A stretch of DNA of 64,000 nucleotides, from positions 2,652,001-2,716,000 of the forward strand of contig JAHRHY010000005.1 in NCBI GenBank assembly GCA_019671135.1, in the 5' to 3' direction. The notes beneath the pieces were generated by a model. That model did no database searches and was not told the DNA's origin. It worked only from the letters and a program-made list of their open reading frames with translations. This document shows positions 11,253 to 20,458 of the stretch, one piece after another. Origin of the DNA: Linnemannia hyalina. Lineage: Eukaryota; Mortierellomycota; Mortierellomycetes; Mortierellales; Mortierellaceae. The first letter of the stretch is position 1. Each line of letters starts with the position of its first letter. The position numbers were made by a program, and so were the translations under genes.

Positions 11253-11337
11253 AAAAAAAAAAAAAAAAAAAAAAGAGGAAGGAAAGGAAAGGAAAGGAAA
11301 GGAAAGGAAAGGAAAGGAAAGGAAAGGAAAGGAAAGA
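11253..11337 (+). repeat. Poly-A plus (GGAAA)n microsatellite in Helitron A
   Basis: A run of about 20 A followed by roughly ten ggaaa pentamers. The corresponding (TTTCC)n tract in Helitron B is at 51085-51165. Length differs between copies, as expected for a microsatellite. Confidence 0.85.
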
Positions 11338-11692
11338 AAATATGCTTGTCCGTGAAAGTGAAAGAAAAGCCATCGGCTCTACTCTCTCCATTCTCCATTT
11401 TCGTATTTTAACATGCTTACTGCTTACCGGCAGATCTTCTTACCGGCATGGCTCTCATTCCGCAGTCGCATTTTAACATGCTTACCGGCAGATCTGCTTA
11501 CCGGTATGGCTCTGATTGCAACCCCCATCCATCTCTCATTTTTAATTTAATTAACTTTAAACTAAAAAAACGCACACTTGCACACATACACCAAACACAC
11601 ACCACACACACACACATTGAAAAAGAGAAAGAAAGATCATCACATGATTTACGTATATCAGGTGATCGGTGCAGTCGCTTTGTATTAGTAGA

Positions 11693-12250
11693 TAATAAGA
11701 TAGAAAAAATGTGTTGTTAACAGAGTAATTATGTCGTTTAAAATAGACGTTTCTTAAAACTTATCACATATTTCGTGATGCAAATGGGTATGAACATTGT
11801 GACATTTCTATCGCATTTTGTGTGATAATAAGGTAGAGAAAATGTGTTGTTAACAGAGTAATTATGTCGTTTAAAATGGACGTTTCTTAAAACGTATCAC
11901 ATATTTCGTGATGCAAATGGGTATGAACATTGTGACATTTCTATCGCATTTTGTGTGATAACAAGACAGAAAAAAGAAGTTGTTAACAGAATAGTTATGT
12001 CGTTTAAAATAGACGTTTCTTAAAACACATTACATATTTCGTGATGCAAATGGGTATGAACATTGTGACATTTCTATTGCATTTTGTGTGATAATAAGGT
12101 AGAGAAAATGTGTTGTTTAAAGAGCAACTATGTCTTTAAAAATAGACGTTTCTTAAAACGTACCCCATATTTCGTGATGCAAATGGGTATGAACATTGTG
12201 ACATTTCTATCGCATTTTGTATGATAACAAGACAGAAAAAAGAAGTTGTA
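11693..12250 (+). repeat. Iteron-like ~133 bp tandem repeats, left arm, inner part
   Basis: Continuation of the array after the Helitron: four to five units, each with the core ACGTTTCTTAAAACGT or a one-base variant, which is itself an inverted repeat (ACGTTT and AAACGT arms with a 4 nt spacer). A second small inverted repeat, TCAC...GTGA, surrounds cgaaatatg in most units. Confidence 0.8.
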
Positions 12251-12440
12251 TAAATAAAAGTTATGTAGACTTAGGAAATGTCTATAAAATATCGTTTGTA
12301 TACTTTGGTGGTTGGGAGAAAATTGGTGGTTACAAAAAAGTTGTCGCAAAACCGCCATGATGAAATACTTTGACATCTGGTTGAGGGGCTTGTTCCCCTA
12401 TCGTGTTTATCGTTAATAGTTTTAAAAAATCCAAAAGTGT

Positions 12441-12472
12441 GTTATATAAAGGAATTTTTGCTAATAGTTTAC
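12441..12472 (+). promoter_or_regulatory. Probable promoter of the Rep-like gene (in left arm)
   Basis: TTATATAAAGG at the inner edge of the left arm, about 175 bp before the ATG at 12619. Because it lies inside the inverted repeat, the same box faces the DDE gene from the right arm (about 15909-15920). A degenerate copy of the segment (ctaaaagtgtattgtagtat) recurs at about 12568. Confidence 0.5.
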
Positions 12473-12618
12473 GTTTAAATTCTCTTGAAATAGATGATAT
12501 ATGCATTATATTTCTATCCAATCTATCATGGAATATGAGATAACTTCTTTTATAGTGCAACAAATCTAAAAGTGTATTGTAGTATAGGCATTTTTCCTAA
12601 TGGTTTACTAGTTATGCA

Positions 12619-14572
12619 ATGCCAACACTTAAAGAAATTAAGCAAATAATAGCCATTTATATACATGAGCATCATATGGATCCTACAATGGCAATGTACT
12701 TGAGAGCTGTTTTGTTACGTGGTAAGTCTCAGCAAGAACTAAATGGTATGTCAAAGGAAGAACTGTGGGGATTGGTAGACTTTTTTGCACCAGATTTACA
12801 AAAACATATGCATGCAATTGGAGCATTATCATGGTCAGCACACAGAAAATTTGCTTCAGAGTAAAGTGGTTTTTAAAAAGTTTGTAGTACATATCTCTGC
12901 AAACAGTAAGCTATTCAACATGTCCGCTATACCTAAATCCATTAACAAGGCGCTGAACTCATATGCCCATCTTATCTCTGATGTGGGCAAAGAGATTGCA
13001 TTGCCTGGCAAACCGAAGACGGGCTGGAAAAAGTACTCAGAGATATTCTGCGATAGTTTAATACTCTGGGGATTGCACAACCGGGCTGCACTTGTTGACG
13101 AGCAGCGCAAAAACACCACTTCCAATATTCGCGAAGCTTTTAAAGGCCTCGATGTTAGCCACTCCATGGTTAAAGTTGTTAACGAGGGTTATATCAAAGA
13201 CAATAGTTTTTTTAGCTCTAAACTACTAGAAAAACATAGAAAAAAGTTTAGAAGTTCGGCCTTATACCATGCTGGTTACTTTAGCATTAAGGTAACGCTC
13301 CATGAACTAGAGGCCATATCTCTAATATCCGAGATAATACCAATACTTGATGAACTGGAGGTTGACTACGTTATCCTTCATGATATAGATATTGCTACGG
13401 ATTGTAGATATGTCACAAGCCGTCCAATTCTTCAACAGTACCTTCAAGAGAGATTTGGAGAAAATTTAGATATTGCCAACGATCTCCATAAGGTTGGTAA
13501 CCACTGTCTTTCTTGGTTTGGAGTCACCGAAAAAGACCAAAAGGTCCGTTGTAAGGTCTACAACAAACTTGTACAGATGTTGGAGAGTGCTGAAGTAAAA
13601 ATGTCGTTGGGTTCAAGAATGGAGAATTTTGTCATGGATGTGGATAAGGACCTACATAAGAGACTTCGAAAGGCAAAGAAAACAGGTCTAACAAGACTTG
13701 AACTTACCTTTTATGGACAGGAGATATATACATTCTCCTATTATAAAGGAGTTTTGGATGCCATAAAGGAAGAGATCCAAGAATGTCCCACCTTCTGCGT
13801 AAAGCACAAGGCATATTGGAAGTACATAGTTGGCAATATATCATCCATGGTAGGTATTCATGTAACAATGGGTGAAAAATCGGCATTCGCATATTGCCAT
13901 TGGTGGAACTCTGTTACAGGTAAGAAGTATGGTTCATATCGTAACAATGTCGAGAAAGAGGAAGCAATGACGTTGTTAGCCAACTATAGCTTCAACGATA
14001 GACCAATATACTTTTTGGAGGTTGAGATGGATGAGAATAGCATCAAGGATATTACAGTTACCAAGTACAAACGGCCTGACGAATGTACAGCAATAACACT
14101 TGTTGCAGGAGCACATAAAGGCATGTACCCATACATTTACGATGATGATGTTTTACAATTCGAGGATATGGGTATAGTGGAGGTAGATAATGTAAAGATC
14201 CAATGGCCTGAGAGAAGAATCCGCAAAGGTGCACCACCAATTGTTGATATTCATCTAGAAAACATGAATGGTGAGAATTTTATACAAGTCCATGATAGAG
14301 CTATCCACAAAGCAACATATAAAGCTGGATATAATGTACTTGAAATAAATACCAGCTATACAGTCATAGCAATTGCAATGGATATGTATCACAACAAAGA
14401 ATATATTTTTGCAACATTGTCCAATGGTATTAAAGTACGATGTGGACTTAGTTTAGAAATAAAGATCGTTGCATGGCTGGAAGAATATCCCGATGGCCAA
14501 GTTCCGTATATGAATTTCACCACATTGCAATGCAGAACTGTTCGCGGGTTCAAGGATATTTATATACGTTAA
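12619..14572 (+). CDS. Rep-like (rolling-circle initiator-like) protein of the 10.7 kb element
   Basis: Best model is two exons: 12619-12860 and 12907-14572, joined by removing a 46-base GTAAAG...ACAG intron. This keeps frame and gives about 635 aa. A simpler model starts at ATG 12920 (550 aa). Numbering from 12920, the order of motifs recalls plasmid/phage replication initiators of the Rep_trans kind: an acidic strand VDYVILHDIDIATDC (about 148-162), CKVYNKLVQMLE with a candidate catalytic Tyr (211-222), then TRLELTFYG (258-266). The C-terminal 250 residues are not recognised. No helicase, Myb or zinc-finger motif is seen. It converges on the transposase gene with 37 bp between stops. Role inferred: nicking or replication of element DNA, or DNA binding for the transposase. 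Family assignment is tentative. Confidence 0.6.
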
Positions 14573-14609
14573 GAATGCTAATAGATAGTTTTTAAAAATT
14601 ACAATGGGC

Positions 14610-15869
14610 TTACTTTGTACGCTTATATGATGGAATCTCCACTCCTGCAAAAATTTCACGTCGCTTATTAGTCGGCTCTTCCCGTTGTTTATCCTCGACA
14701 TCCATAGTAGTCATCTCCAAGAACTGCTCTTGTAACTTTGTTATATCTCGTGCATCATGCAACATCTCATCCACTGGAATATAATCCAAGATTTGTTCCA
14801 TTGCACCATTGGCATATGGAAAGTCGAAGCCATCTCTAATCCAGGCACTATGAATGGGTTCCAGATTTAACTGCAGTAGTGCCACCATCTTCTTGATGTT
14901 CATAAGTAAGAGACACAATCGCAATTGCAAATTATATGTTTCTATCTTGGTTACCAACACTGGTTTCCTATTGTTGTGCTTCTCAAAGGTTGCTCCAAGA
15001 TCTCCAAATTCGGCTTCTATCTGAGAGCGGAAACTGCCGAAAATCTTATTGTAGTTAGTTTCATCTTGTGCAAGATCTTTCCCACGGCTTTTGCGAATTG
15101 GATAACAAAAGTTTTTCTTGCTCATGCTTGTTTCTTCTACTATTTTCTTAATGTATTGTGTGTACCCTCCATCCAATGCAATACAATCTAGCTCGTGGAT
15201 GTGCTTATGTATCTTCATACCAACCAACATAGTACCATCGTTGTTATCCTTGCAAGGTAGCGATTTAGAGACTAGTATTGCCATGCCATTGCAATCGACA
15301 CACACTTGCGTTCTTACACCAGATTTCTTCAGCTTGTAAGAGTACATGTCTGAGCTAGACTTTTCTTCACATGAAAGACGTGTATCATGACCATCCAAAT
15401 GCAATGTTACATGTGGGAATAGTGGTGGATTCCTGAGTTTAGCAGACATCAAGCGTATAGGAAATGTGGAGAACATATTCGCAAGTGCATGGTTAATATG
15501 CTTCGAATGCACATTATAGTTAGTCTTGTAGAACTCTGTATGAATGGAGTGGAAACTACTTTTTGGTATGTGGGTTGACATTCCATCCATTGCCAAGCCT
15601 GCAACTAAGTGGTACAATATCAACAATCCTTTGTCGACTTCTCTGTATGGACCTGGATACTGCTTGAGAGACCAAATAACTACAAGAAAGTAGAATACAG
15701 GAATTGCACCTAATCTTCTTATAAGTAAGTCTTTAACAGTTTTCATATGTGCTACTAGCTTCAACGCAGTCCTATGATTATTAGATGGTTCTTGCGTAGG
15801 CCATTCTACATCCAAAAAAGTCCATTCATCCTCTAACAACCGTTGAAATAGGCGCTTTAAGTTTGCCAT
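14610..15869 (-). CDS. DDE_Tnp_4 / PIF-Harbinger-like transposase
   Basis: About 419 aa, intronless, start chosen at ATG 15869 (MANLKRLFQR); an upstream in-frame Met at 15923 lies in the repeat arm and is less likely. The catalytic triad can be read: Asp159 in HLDGHDTRL, Asp233 in IALDGGYTQYI, and Glu285 in FRSQIEAEFGDL, preceded by YNKIFGSF. The last block matches the R..iE..FG signature of Harbinger transposases, and the 51-residue D-E spacing fits. It would cut and rejoin the element ends and, as usual in this group, generate 3 bp target duplications, which is what is seen (TTA). No internal stop or frameshift, so it may be functional. Confidence 0.82.
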   Translation of the reverse strand: MANLKRLFQRLLEDEWTFLDVEWPTQEPSNNHRTALKLVAHMKTVKDLLIRRLGAIPVFYFLVVIWSLKQYPGPYREVDKGLLILYHLVAGLAMDGMSTHIPKSSFHSIHTEFYKTNYNVHSKHINHALANMFSTFPIRLMSAKLRNPPLFPHVTLHLDGHDTRLSCEEKSSSDMYSYKLKKSGVRTQVCVDCNGMAILVSKSLPCKDNNDGTMLVGMKIHKHIHELDCIALDGGYTQYIKKIVEETSMSKKNFCYPIRKSRGKDLAQDETNYNKIFGSFRSQIEAEFGDLGATFEKHNNRKPVLVTKIETYNLQLRLCLLLMNIKKMVALLQLNLEPIHSAWIRDGFDFPYANGAMEQILDYIPVDEMLHDARDITKLQEQFLEMTTMDVEDKQREEPTNKRREIFAGVEIPSYKRTK

Positions 15870-15899
15870 GACTGTAATTACAACCTGGTAAACTATTAG

Positions 15900-15921
15900 C
15901 AAAAATTCCTTTATATAACAC
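15900..15921 (-). promoter_or_regulatory. Probable promoter of the DDE transposase gene (in right arm)
   Basis: Mirror copy of the TTATATAAAGG box, about 45 bp upstream of the likely ATG at 15869 on the minus strand. Identical sequence in both arms would give both genes the same core promoter and similar regulation. Confidence 0.5.
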
Positions 15922-16127
15922 ACTTTTGGATTTTTTAAAACTATTAACGATAAACACGATAGGGGAACAAGCCCCTCAACCAGATGTCAAAGTATTTCAT
16001 CATGGCGGTTTTGCGACAACTTTTTTGTAACCACCAATTTTCTCCCAACCACCAAAGTATACAAACGATATTTTATAGACATTTCCTAAGTCTACATAAC
16101 TTTTATTTATACAACTTCTTTTTTCTG

Positions 16128-17035
16128 TCTTGTTATCATACAAAATGCGATAGAAATGTCACAATGTTCATACCCATTTGCATCACGAAATATGGGGTAC
16201 GTTTTAAGAAACGTCTATTTTTAAAGACATAGTTGCTCTTTAAACAACACATTTTCTCTACCTTATTATCACACAAAATGCAATAGAAATGTCACAATGT
16301 TCATACCCATTTGCATCACGAAATATGTAATGTGTTTTAAGAAACGTCTATTTTAAACGACATAACTATTCTGTTAACAACTTCTTTTTTCTGTCTTGTT
16401 ATCACACAAAATGCGATAGAAATGTCACAATGTTCATACCCATTTGCATCACGAAATATGTGATACGTTTTAAGAAACGTCCATTTTAAACGACATAATT
16501 ACTCTGTTAACAACACATTTTCTCTACCTTATTATCACACAAAATGCGATAGAAATGTCACAATGTTCATACCCATTTGCATCACGAAATATGTGATAAG
16601 TTTTAAGAAACGTCTATTTTAAACGACATAATTACTCTGTTAACAACACATTTTTTCTATCTTATTATCACACAAAATGCGATAGAAATGTCACAATGTT
16701 TATACCCATTGGCATCACGAAATATGTGATACGTTTTAAGAAACGTCCATTTTAAACGACATAATTACTCTGTTAACAACACATTTTCTCTACCTTATTA
16801 TCACACAAAATGCGATAGAAACGCCACGATGTTTATATCCATTTGCATCACGAAATATGTGATGTGTTTTAAGAAACGTCTATTTTTAACGACATAATTA
16901 CTCTATTAACAATACATTTTTTCTATCTTGTTATCACACAAAATGCAATAGAAACGTTGTAATATAATAGCCATTTGCATTATAAAATATGTGATGTGTT
17001 TTAAGAAACGTCTATTTTAAACGATATAATTGTTA
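16128..17035 (-). repeat. Iteron-like ~133 bp tandem repeats, right arm
   Basis: Uninterrupted mirror of the left array. The string acaaaatgc recurs seven times at about 133 bp spacing (near 16138, 16272, 16405, 16537, 16671, 16803 and 16937), each time followed by the ACGTTTTAAGAAACGT palindrome or a close variant. Confidence 0.85.
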
Positions 17036-17627
17036 TATCTACAACTACCCACAATGCATGGTCTAATTGCGATATCTCTGTTTTTACCATTGTCGTAATT
17101 ACCTACAATCTGTATAACAATAAATGCTATAACAATTGTAAGTTAACCAAAGTGTAATAATATTAAACGTCGTGCAAATCGTGGGCTTACCTAAAGTATG
17201 TCAACATTAAACATTGTAATACTTACGAGTTTATCAAGAATGTATTAAAATTAAACATCACGATAATCACGAGGTCATCCAAAATGCGTTCATATCAAAT
17301 ATCATAACTATGGTAATAACTACAGTTTGTCAGCTGTCGAATCGAATGCCGAATGTCAAATGTCGAATGTCGAATATTGTTGAGAAAGTGTAGCAATAAC
17401 GCCATTAAAAACGTATCAGCTACCCTTTCTTTCCAACAACCAATGTTTGTTAAAGCCACTATGCTACTTTTTAAAAAAATCGGGATCCAACTTTTTTTTT
17501 AAAACTACCACTACATCATCACCAGTATCACGAGTGCTATATTGGATATACACATAGGATATATCATGAAAAGGAGATATTAGTAACCATCGCTAATTAT
17601 ATAAACACGAAAACAAATGCTCTACTA

Positions 17628-18078
17628 GGAGGCCATCCATGTTCGGCTCCACCAACCATAGACTACAGTATAAAAATATCTGTCAACACCTATTAAAACA
17701 GTGTGTTCCTTGAGAGTACAACAAATCTCATCAGCTTTTTCCTTCCACCAGTCTCCATTTTCTACATTCACCACCACTACTTTGTAACATCATCTACTTT
17801 AGCTGAGAAAGCCTTGGACATGATCATCTCATATTGGAAAGGAAATTACTATCTGTAATATCCAGGATCCAATATGAGATGATCATGTCCAAGGCTTTCT
17901 CAGCTAAAGTAGATGATGTTACAAAGTAGTGGTGGTGAATGTAGAAAATGGAGACTGGTGGAAGGAAAAAGCTGATGAGATTTGTTGTACTCTCAAGGAA
18001 CACACTGTTTTAATAGGTGTTGACAGATATTTTTATACTGTAGTCTATGGTTGGTGGAGCCGAACATGGATGGCCTCC
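17628..18078. repeat. 451 bp palindromic terminal unit, right end
   Basis: Inverted copy of 7363-7813, preceded by CTA and followed by the TTA target duplication. Its centre is in the opposite orientation to that of the left unit, as required by the overall inverted symmetry. Confidence 0.85.
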
Positions 18079-19614
18079 TTAGTACAGCAAAAAAAAGGAA
18101 GAGGTGGGGGGAAGAACGCATTATTAAATGAGTGTTGAAATATGAGTGACACGACGCGTCGGCCGCCGACATTTACCACATGCACGCCACTTACCGACCA
18201 AAGCTCAAGCAAATAAAAGGCTAGCGCGCCAACTGGACACACATCTACTTCTTTGTTCCGAACTGCAACTCCATACTGAATCTTGCCGTCCTTGTTCGTC
18301 TTGCCTTGCCTCATCATCAGCACAACTCCAAGCACGAATTGGCCTTCTCTGCAGCTGGCATCGTTCGTATTTTTGTTGCGGTTGGGCTCGACGTCGTGGG
18401 CGAAAAGATCCGGGAGTCGGATCTGGCGTGTGACCTCGCTGCGGAACATCATAAAAAAGCAAAGACTTACATCCGCACGGTCGCGTAACCCTTTCAAGCG
18501 GCGCTTTCTCAAGCTGGCTGCGCCCTCCACATTGCGCATCCAGAATCGCTTCATTAGCTGCCGAACAATCGAAGTTGGGTTCTGGGTGAAGTCGATAGAG
18601 CCAAAGTCGGTATCTGTCGACCTCTTCCTGGCGGACATCCTCACGCGGTAAACGTCGATCAGAGGTTGAAGGTACGTCTTCGGGGCCGGAACTGTGCCAT
18701 AATCCATCGCTAAATTGTTCCTGTCTTCACACTGATGCTTATAGAGGTCGCCAATGGCAGCGAGGTGCAAGAGAATGGTTGCCGTCGAGTACCACCGCTC
18801 TTCACTGTTATCGTTGTTGCTGTTGTGGATGTCAACGTCTCGACTGGCGTCCCCCTCGCAGTCGTCATCGCTTTTGTCCTCCACATCGCCTCCATCGACA
18901 TCATCATCAGAACACGGGTCATCCATATTTGCCCGCCGTTCGCCGGACTTGTCCTTGCTGTTGTTGCCCTTCCTGTCTCTTGGCAACGGTTTGATCCGTA
19001 TAATACCTATAGCATTTATATTTTCGTTAGTTCTTATAATTTCAAACACCACCATAGCGTTTCGTCGTCGTCGTCGTATCGTATGACCGCTCACATTAGT
19101 TCCATTCTTCATATTCATACCGTTTTGAGGATCTTCCGTCTCGCAGGTCAGGCAAGCAAAGTAACGGGTTACTTTGCCTTTCGTGACGTTGTAATCATCC
19201 TTATATCCAGAAACGTCGCACCATTCCTATACCAATGGATGGAGTGATTGAGTTAGTTAGTGCGTCGAGTCGGGGGCCATAGTTTATCTATGCTTGTGCA
19301 AAAATGGGGGTACATTTTACAATTTGCCATACCATGAACTTCTCCTGGTACCGATCATACTGGTCCCGCGTCGACTGGGCTTGCAAGGACTTGCGAGCTT
19401 CGGCCACAAGCTGGGAGCTTGCTAGCTCCTTCTGCTTATTACAGAGGTGATTTTGCTGTTCAACCCTATTGCGTTCGCGGTAGGTTTCCAGCTTAGATTT
19501 TGCTCTTGCCGGCTGGCTGCCTTGCATGCTCGTCTGCTGCCGTTTGTTTCGTGCTATGGCTTTGCCTTTAACAGAAAAGCTGCACGACTTGTTTAACGCG
19601 AAACAATAAAACAA
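18079..19614 (-). pseudogene. Crypton tyrosine recombinase, N-terminal half
   Basis: First half of the split Crypton. Probable exon 1 runs to 19321 from ATG 19527 (MQGSQPARAK) or 19614. Intron 19227-19320 has GTAAAA at the donor, a textbook CTAAC branch and TATAG at the acceptor. Exon 2 runs from 19226 into the transposon. It encodes EWCDV...YKDDYNVTKGKVTRY (N-terminal SAM-like region), an acidic patch, QHQCE-like and FWMRN blocks, then FFMMFRSEVTRQIRLPDLF, where the R..E..R box supplies the first catalytic arginine, and AVRNKEVDVCPVGALAFYLL. The frame enters the transposon end and stops after about 11 foreign residues at 18045. With the C-terminal half, the undisturbed protein would be about 1,030 aa. 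Confidence 0.82.
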
Positions 19615-19729
19615 TAGAACGAAATAGTAAGTATGGTGGTATGGTGGATGCCAATCAGGTACAGGACATATCGCCCCAATTGTGCAAAGACCTTTTTAGC
19701 TTACCCGTGTCATTAATTAGTCGGGTATT

Positions 19730-19748
19730 GGGGGGGGGGGGGGGGGGG
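19730..19748 (+). repeat. Poly-G run (19 bases)
   Basis: Uninterrupted guanines. Such a run could form a G-quadruplex, but it is also a frequent site of sequencing length error. Confidence 0.9.
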
Positions 19749-20046
19749 TTGTGTGTAATGTGTATTGGGGTGTGGGCTTGTTTGAATCAGGCTAATGTGG
19801 CGATGTGAAGTGAGAAAGAGGGAAGATTGGGGTGTGGGCTTGTCTGAATGAGGCTAATGTGGCGATGTGGAGTGGAGAAAGAGGGAAGAATGGAGTGACA
19901 TGCATGCGTTCCATGTGGATGATTCCGCCAGAAAAAAAAAATTATGCAAGGCTGCCTATCGGTTTAAAACCGTGCCTATGCCGACGGGGATAAACCCATA
20001 TGTGTCACGTGACTTTTATAAACCGACCTTTTGTGGATATCCCCGC

Positions 20047-20185
20047 AATAAACCCTGATTAAGTTGCTGTTCACAACTAAAATTTTGTTCCGCGCCTGTG
20101 TACACTCCGCTCTCCACTGAATTTTGTTGGATTAAATTTAGAAAGGCACAATAACACATATATGGTCCTGGCCCGACGGATAATA
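20047..20185 (+). repeat. Dispersed repeat, copy 2 (5' side of the Crypton)
   Basis: aaaccctgattaagttgctg through ttttgttggatta matches 5149-5236 in direct orientation with one or two differences. The adjoining acacatatatggtcctggcc segment matches the inverse of 5038-5080. Confidence 0.7.
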
Positions 20186-20375
20186 CATTCTTAACCATTT
20201 TTAAACCCCGTCTTTAACGCCAAGCAGTCTTAATAAGCAAGATCTACGTCATACGAGGAACACTACATTATTAACCACTTAGATGCCTTTTTAAAACTCT
20301 TTTGTTACTAAGCGCCAAGCAGTGCTAATAAGCAAGCGCTATTAATATCCAATGTGGCAGTGCCCCATGAATTAG

Positions 20376-20385
20376 TATAAATAAA
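20376..20385 (+). promoter_or_regulatory. Likely native TATA box of the 666-aa gene
   Basis: TATAAATAAA lies 575 bp upstream of the ATG at 20951, but only about 225 bp once the solo LTR (20459-20807) is set aside. The pyrimidine-rich sequence after it (ccacttccctcttgc) suits a fungal start region. Confidence 0.4.
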
Positions 20386-20458
20386 GGACTCCACTTCCCT
20401 CTTGCTTAATCTTTATCTAGTAACCAACCAACAATTATCCATATCTATACAACCATCC

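Larger units (their letters stand above)
8774..11692 (-). mobile_element. Non-autonomous Helitron A
   Basis: Read on the minus strand it starts TCTACTAATACAAAG, directly after an A. It ends with a GC hairpin (CCGCG AGCGAAGC CGCGG), then GTACCATTCTAG, directly before a T: the 5' TC, 3' hairpin-plus-CTAG and A|T target rules of Helitrons. No RepHel gene lies inside, so it depends on a helper elsewhere. Contents: CA/TG repeat, a (TTTCC)n tract and poly-T, apparent captured host exon fragments, and a SINE. Nearly identical to Helitron B (50734-53673), implying recent movement. The uninterrupted right arm of the host element gives the empty site. Confidence 0.9.
7363..12472 (+). repeat. Left long inverted arm (interrupted by Helitron)
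   Basis: Matches the reverse complement of 15888-18078 base for base over nearly all of its length once the Helitron insert (8774-11692) is skipped. The inner boundary is at gctaatagtttac. Sequence 7814-8400, between the terminal foldback and the repeat array, has no coding potential I can see. Confidence 0.85.
7363..18078. mobile_element. 10.7 kb inverted-repeat DNA transposon with DDE and Rep-like genes
   Basis: Ends are GGAGGCCATCC...GGATGGCCTCC, flanked by TTA on both sides (7360-7362 and 18079-18081), a 3 bp target duplication of the PIF/Harbinger kind. Left arm (7363-12472) and right arm (15888-18078) are inverted copies. Once the 2,919 bp Helitron in the left arm is set aside, both are about 2.19 kb. 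Core 12473-15887 holds two convergent genes: a Rep-like protein (plus) and a DDE_Tnp_4/Harbinger-like transposase (minus). Each arm holds a terminal 451 bp foldback, an AT-rich stretch, a tandem ~133 bp repeat array and an inward-facing TATA box. It disrupts a Crypton. Without the Helitron it is about 7.8 kb. Known Harbingers pair the transposase with a Myb/SANT protein; none is seen here. Confidence 0.85.
15888..18078 (-). repeat. Right long inverted arm
   Basis: Uninterrupted partner of the left arm, about 2,191 bp. It serves as an internal empty-site control for the Helitron insertion: the target reads cttatta|tcacacaaaatgc at about 16661-16680. Confidence 0.85.
19615..20458. other. Non-coding flank: G-tract, duplication, dispersed repeat
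   Basis: Contains a 19-base G run (19730-19748), a 62-64 bp tandem duplication starting attggggtgtgggcttg (about 19763-19888), the second copy of the dispersed repeat (20047-20185) and two imperfect copies of cgccaagcagtnntaataag (about 20217 and 20310). No gene recognised. Confidence 0.6.

Noticed and set aside
10840..11391. 183-aa Phe/Ser/Pro-rich ORF in Helitron A
   Set aside because: Arises from the GGAAA microsatellite and CT-rich sequence; low complexity only.
7363..18078. Polinton/Maverick or virus-like element
   Set aside because: Long inverted arms fit superficially, but there is no DNA polymerase B, integrase, ATPase or capsid gene, and the duplication is 3 bp rather than 5-6 bp.
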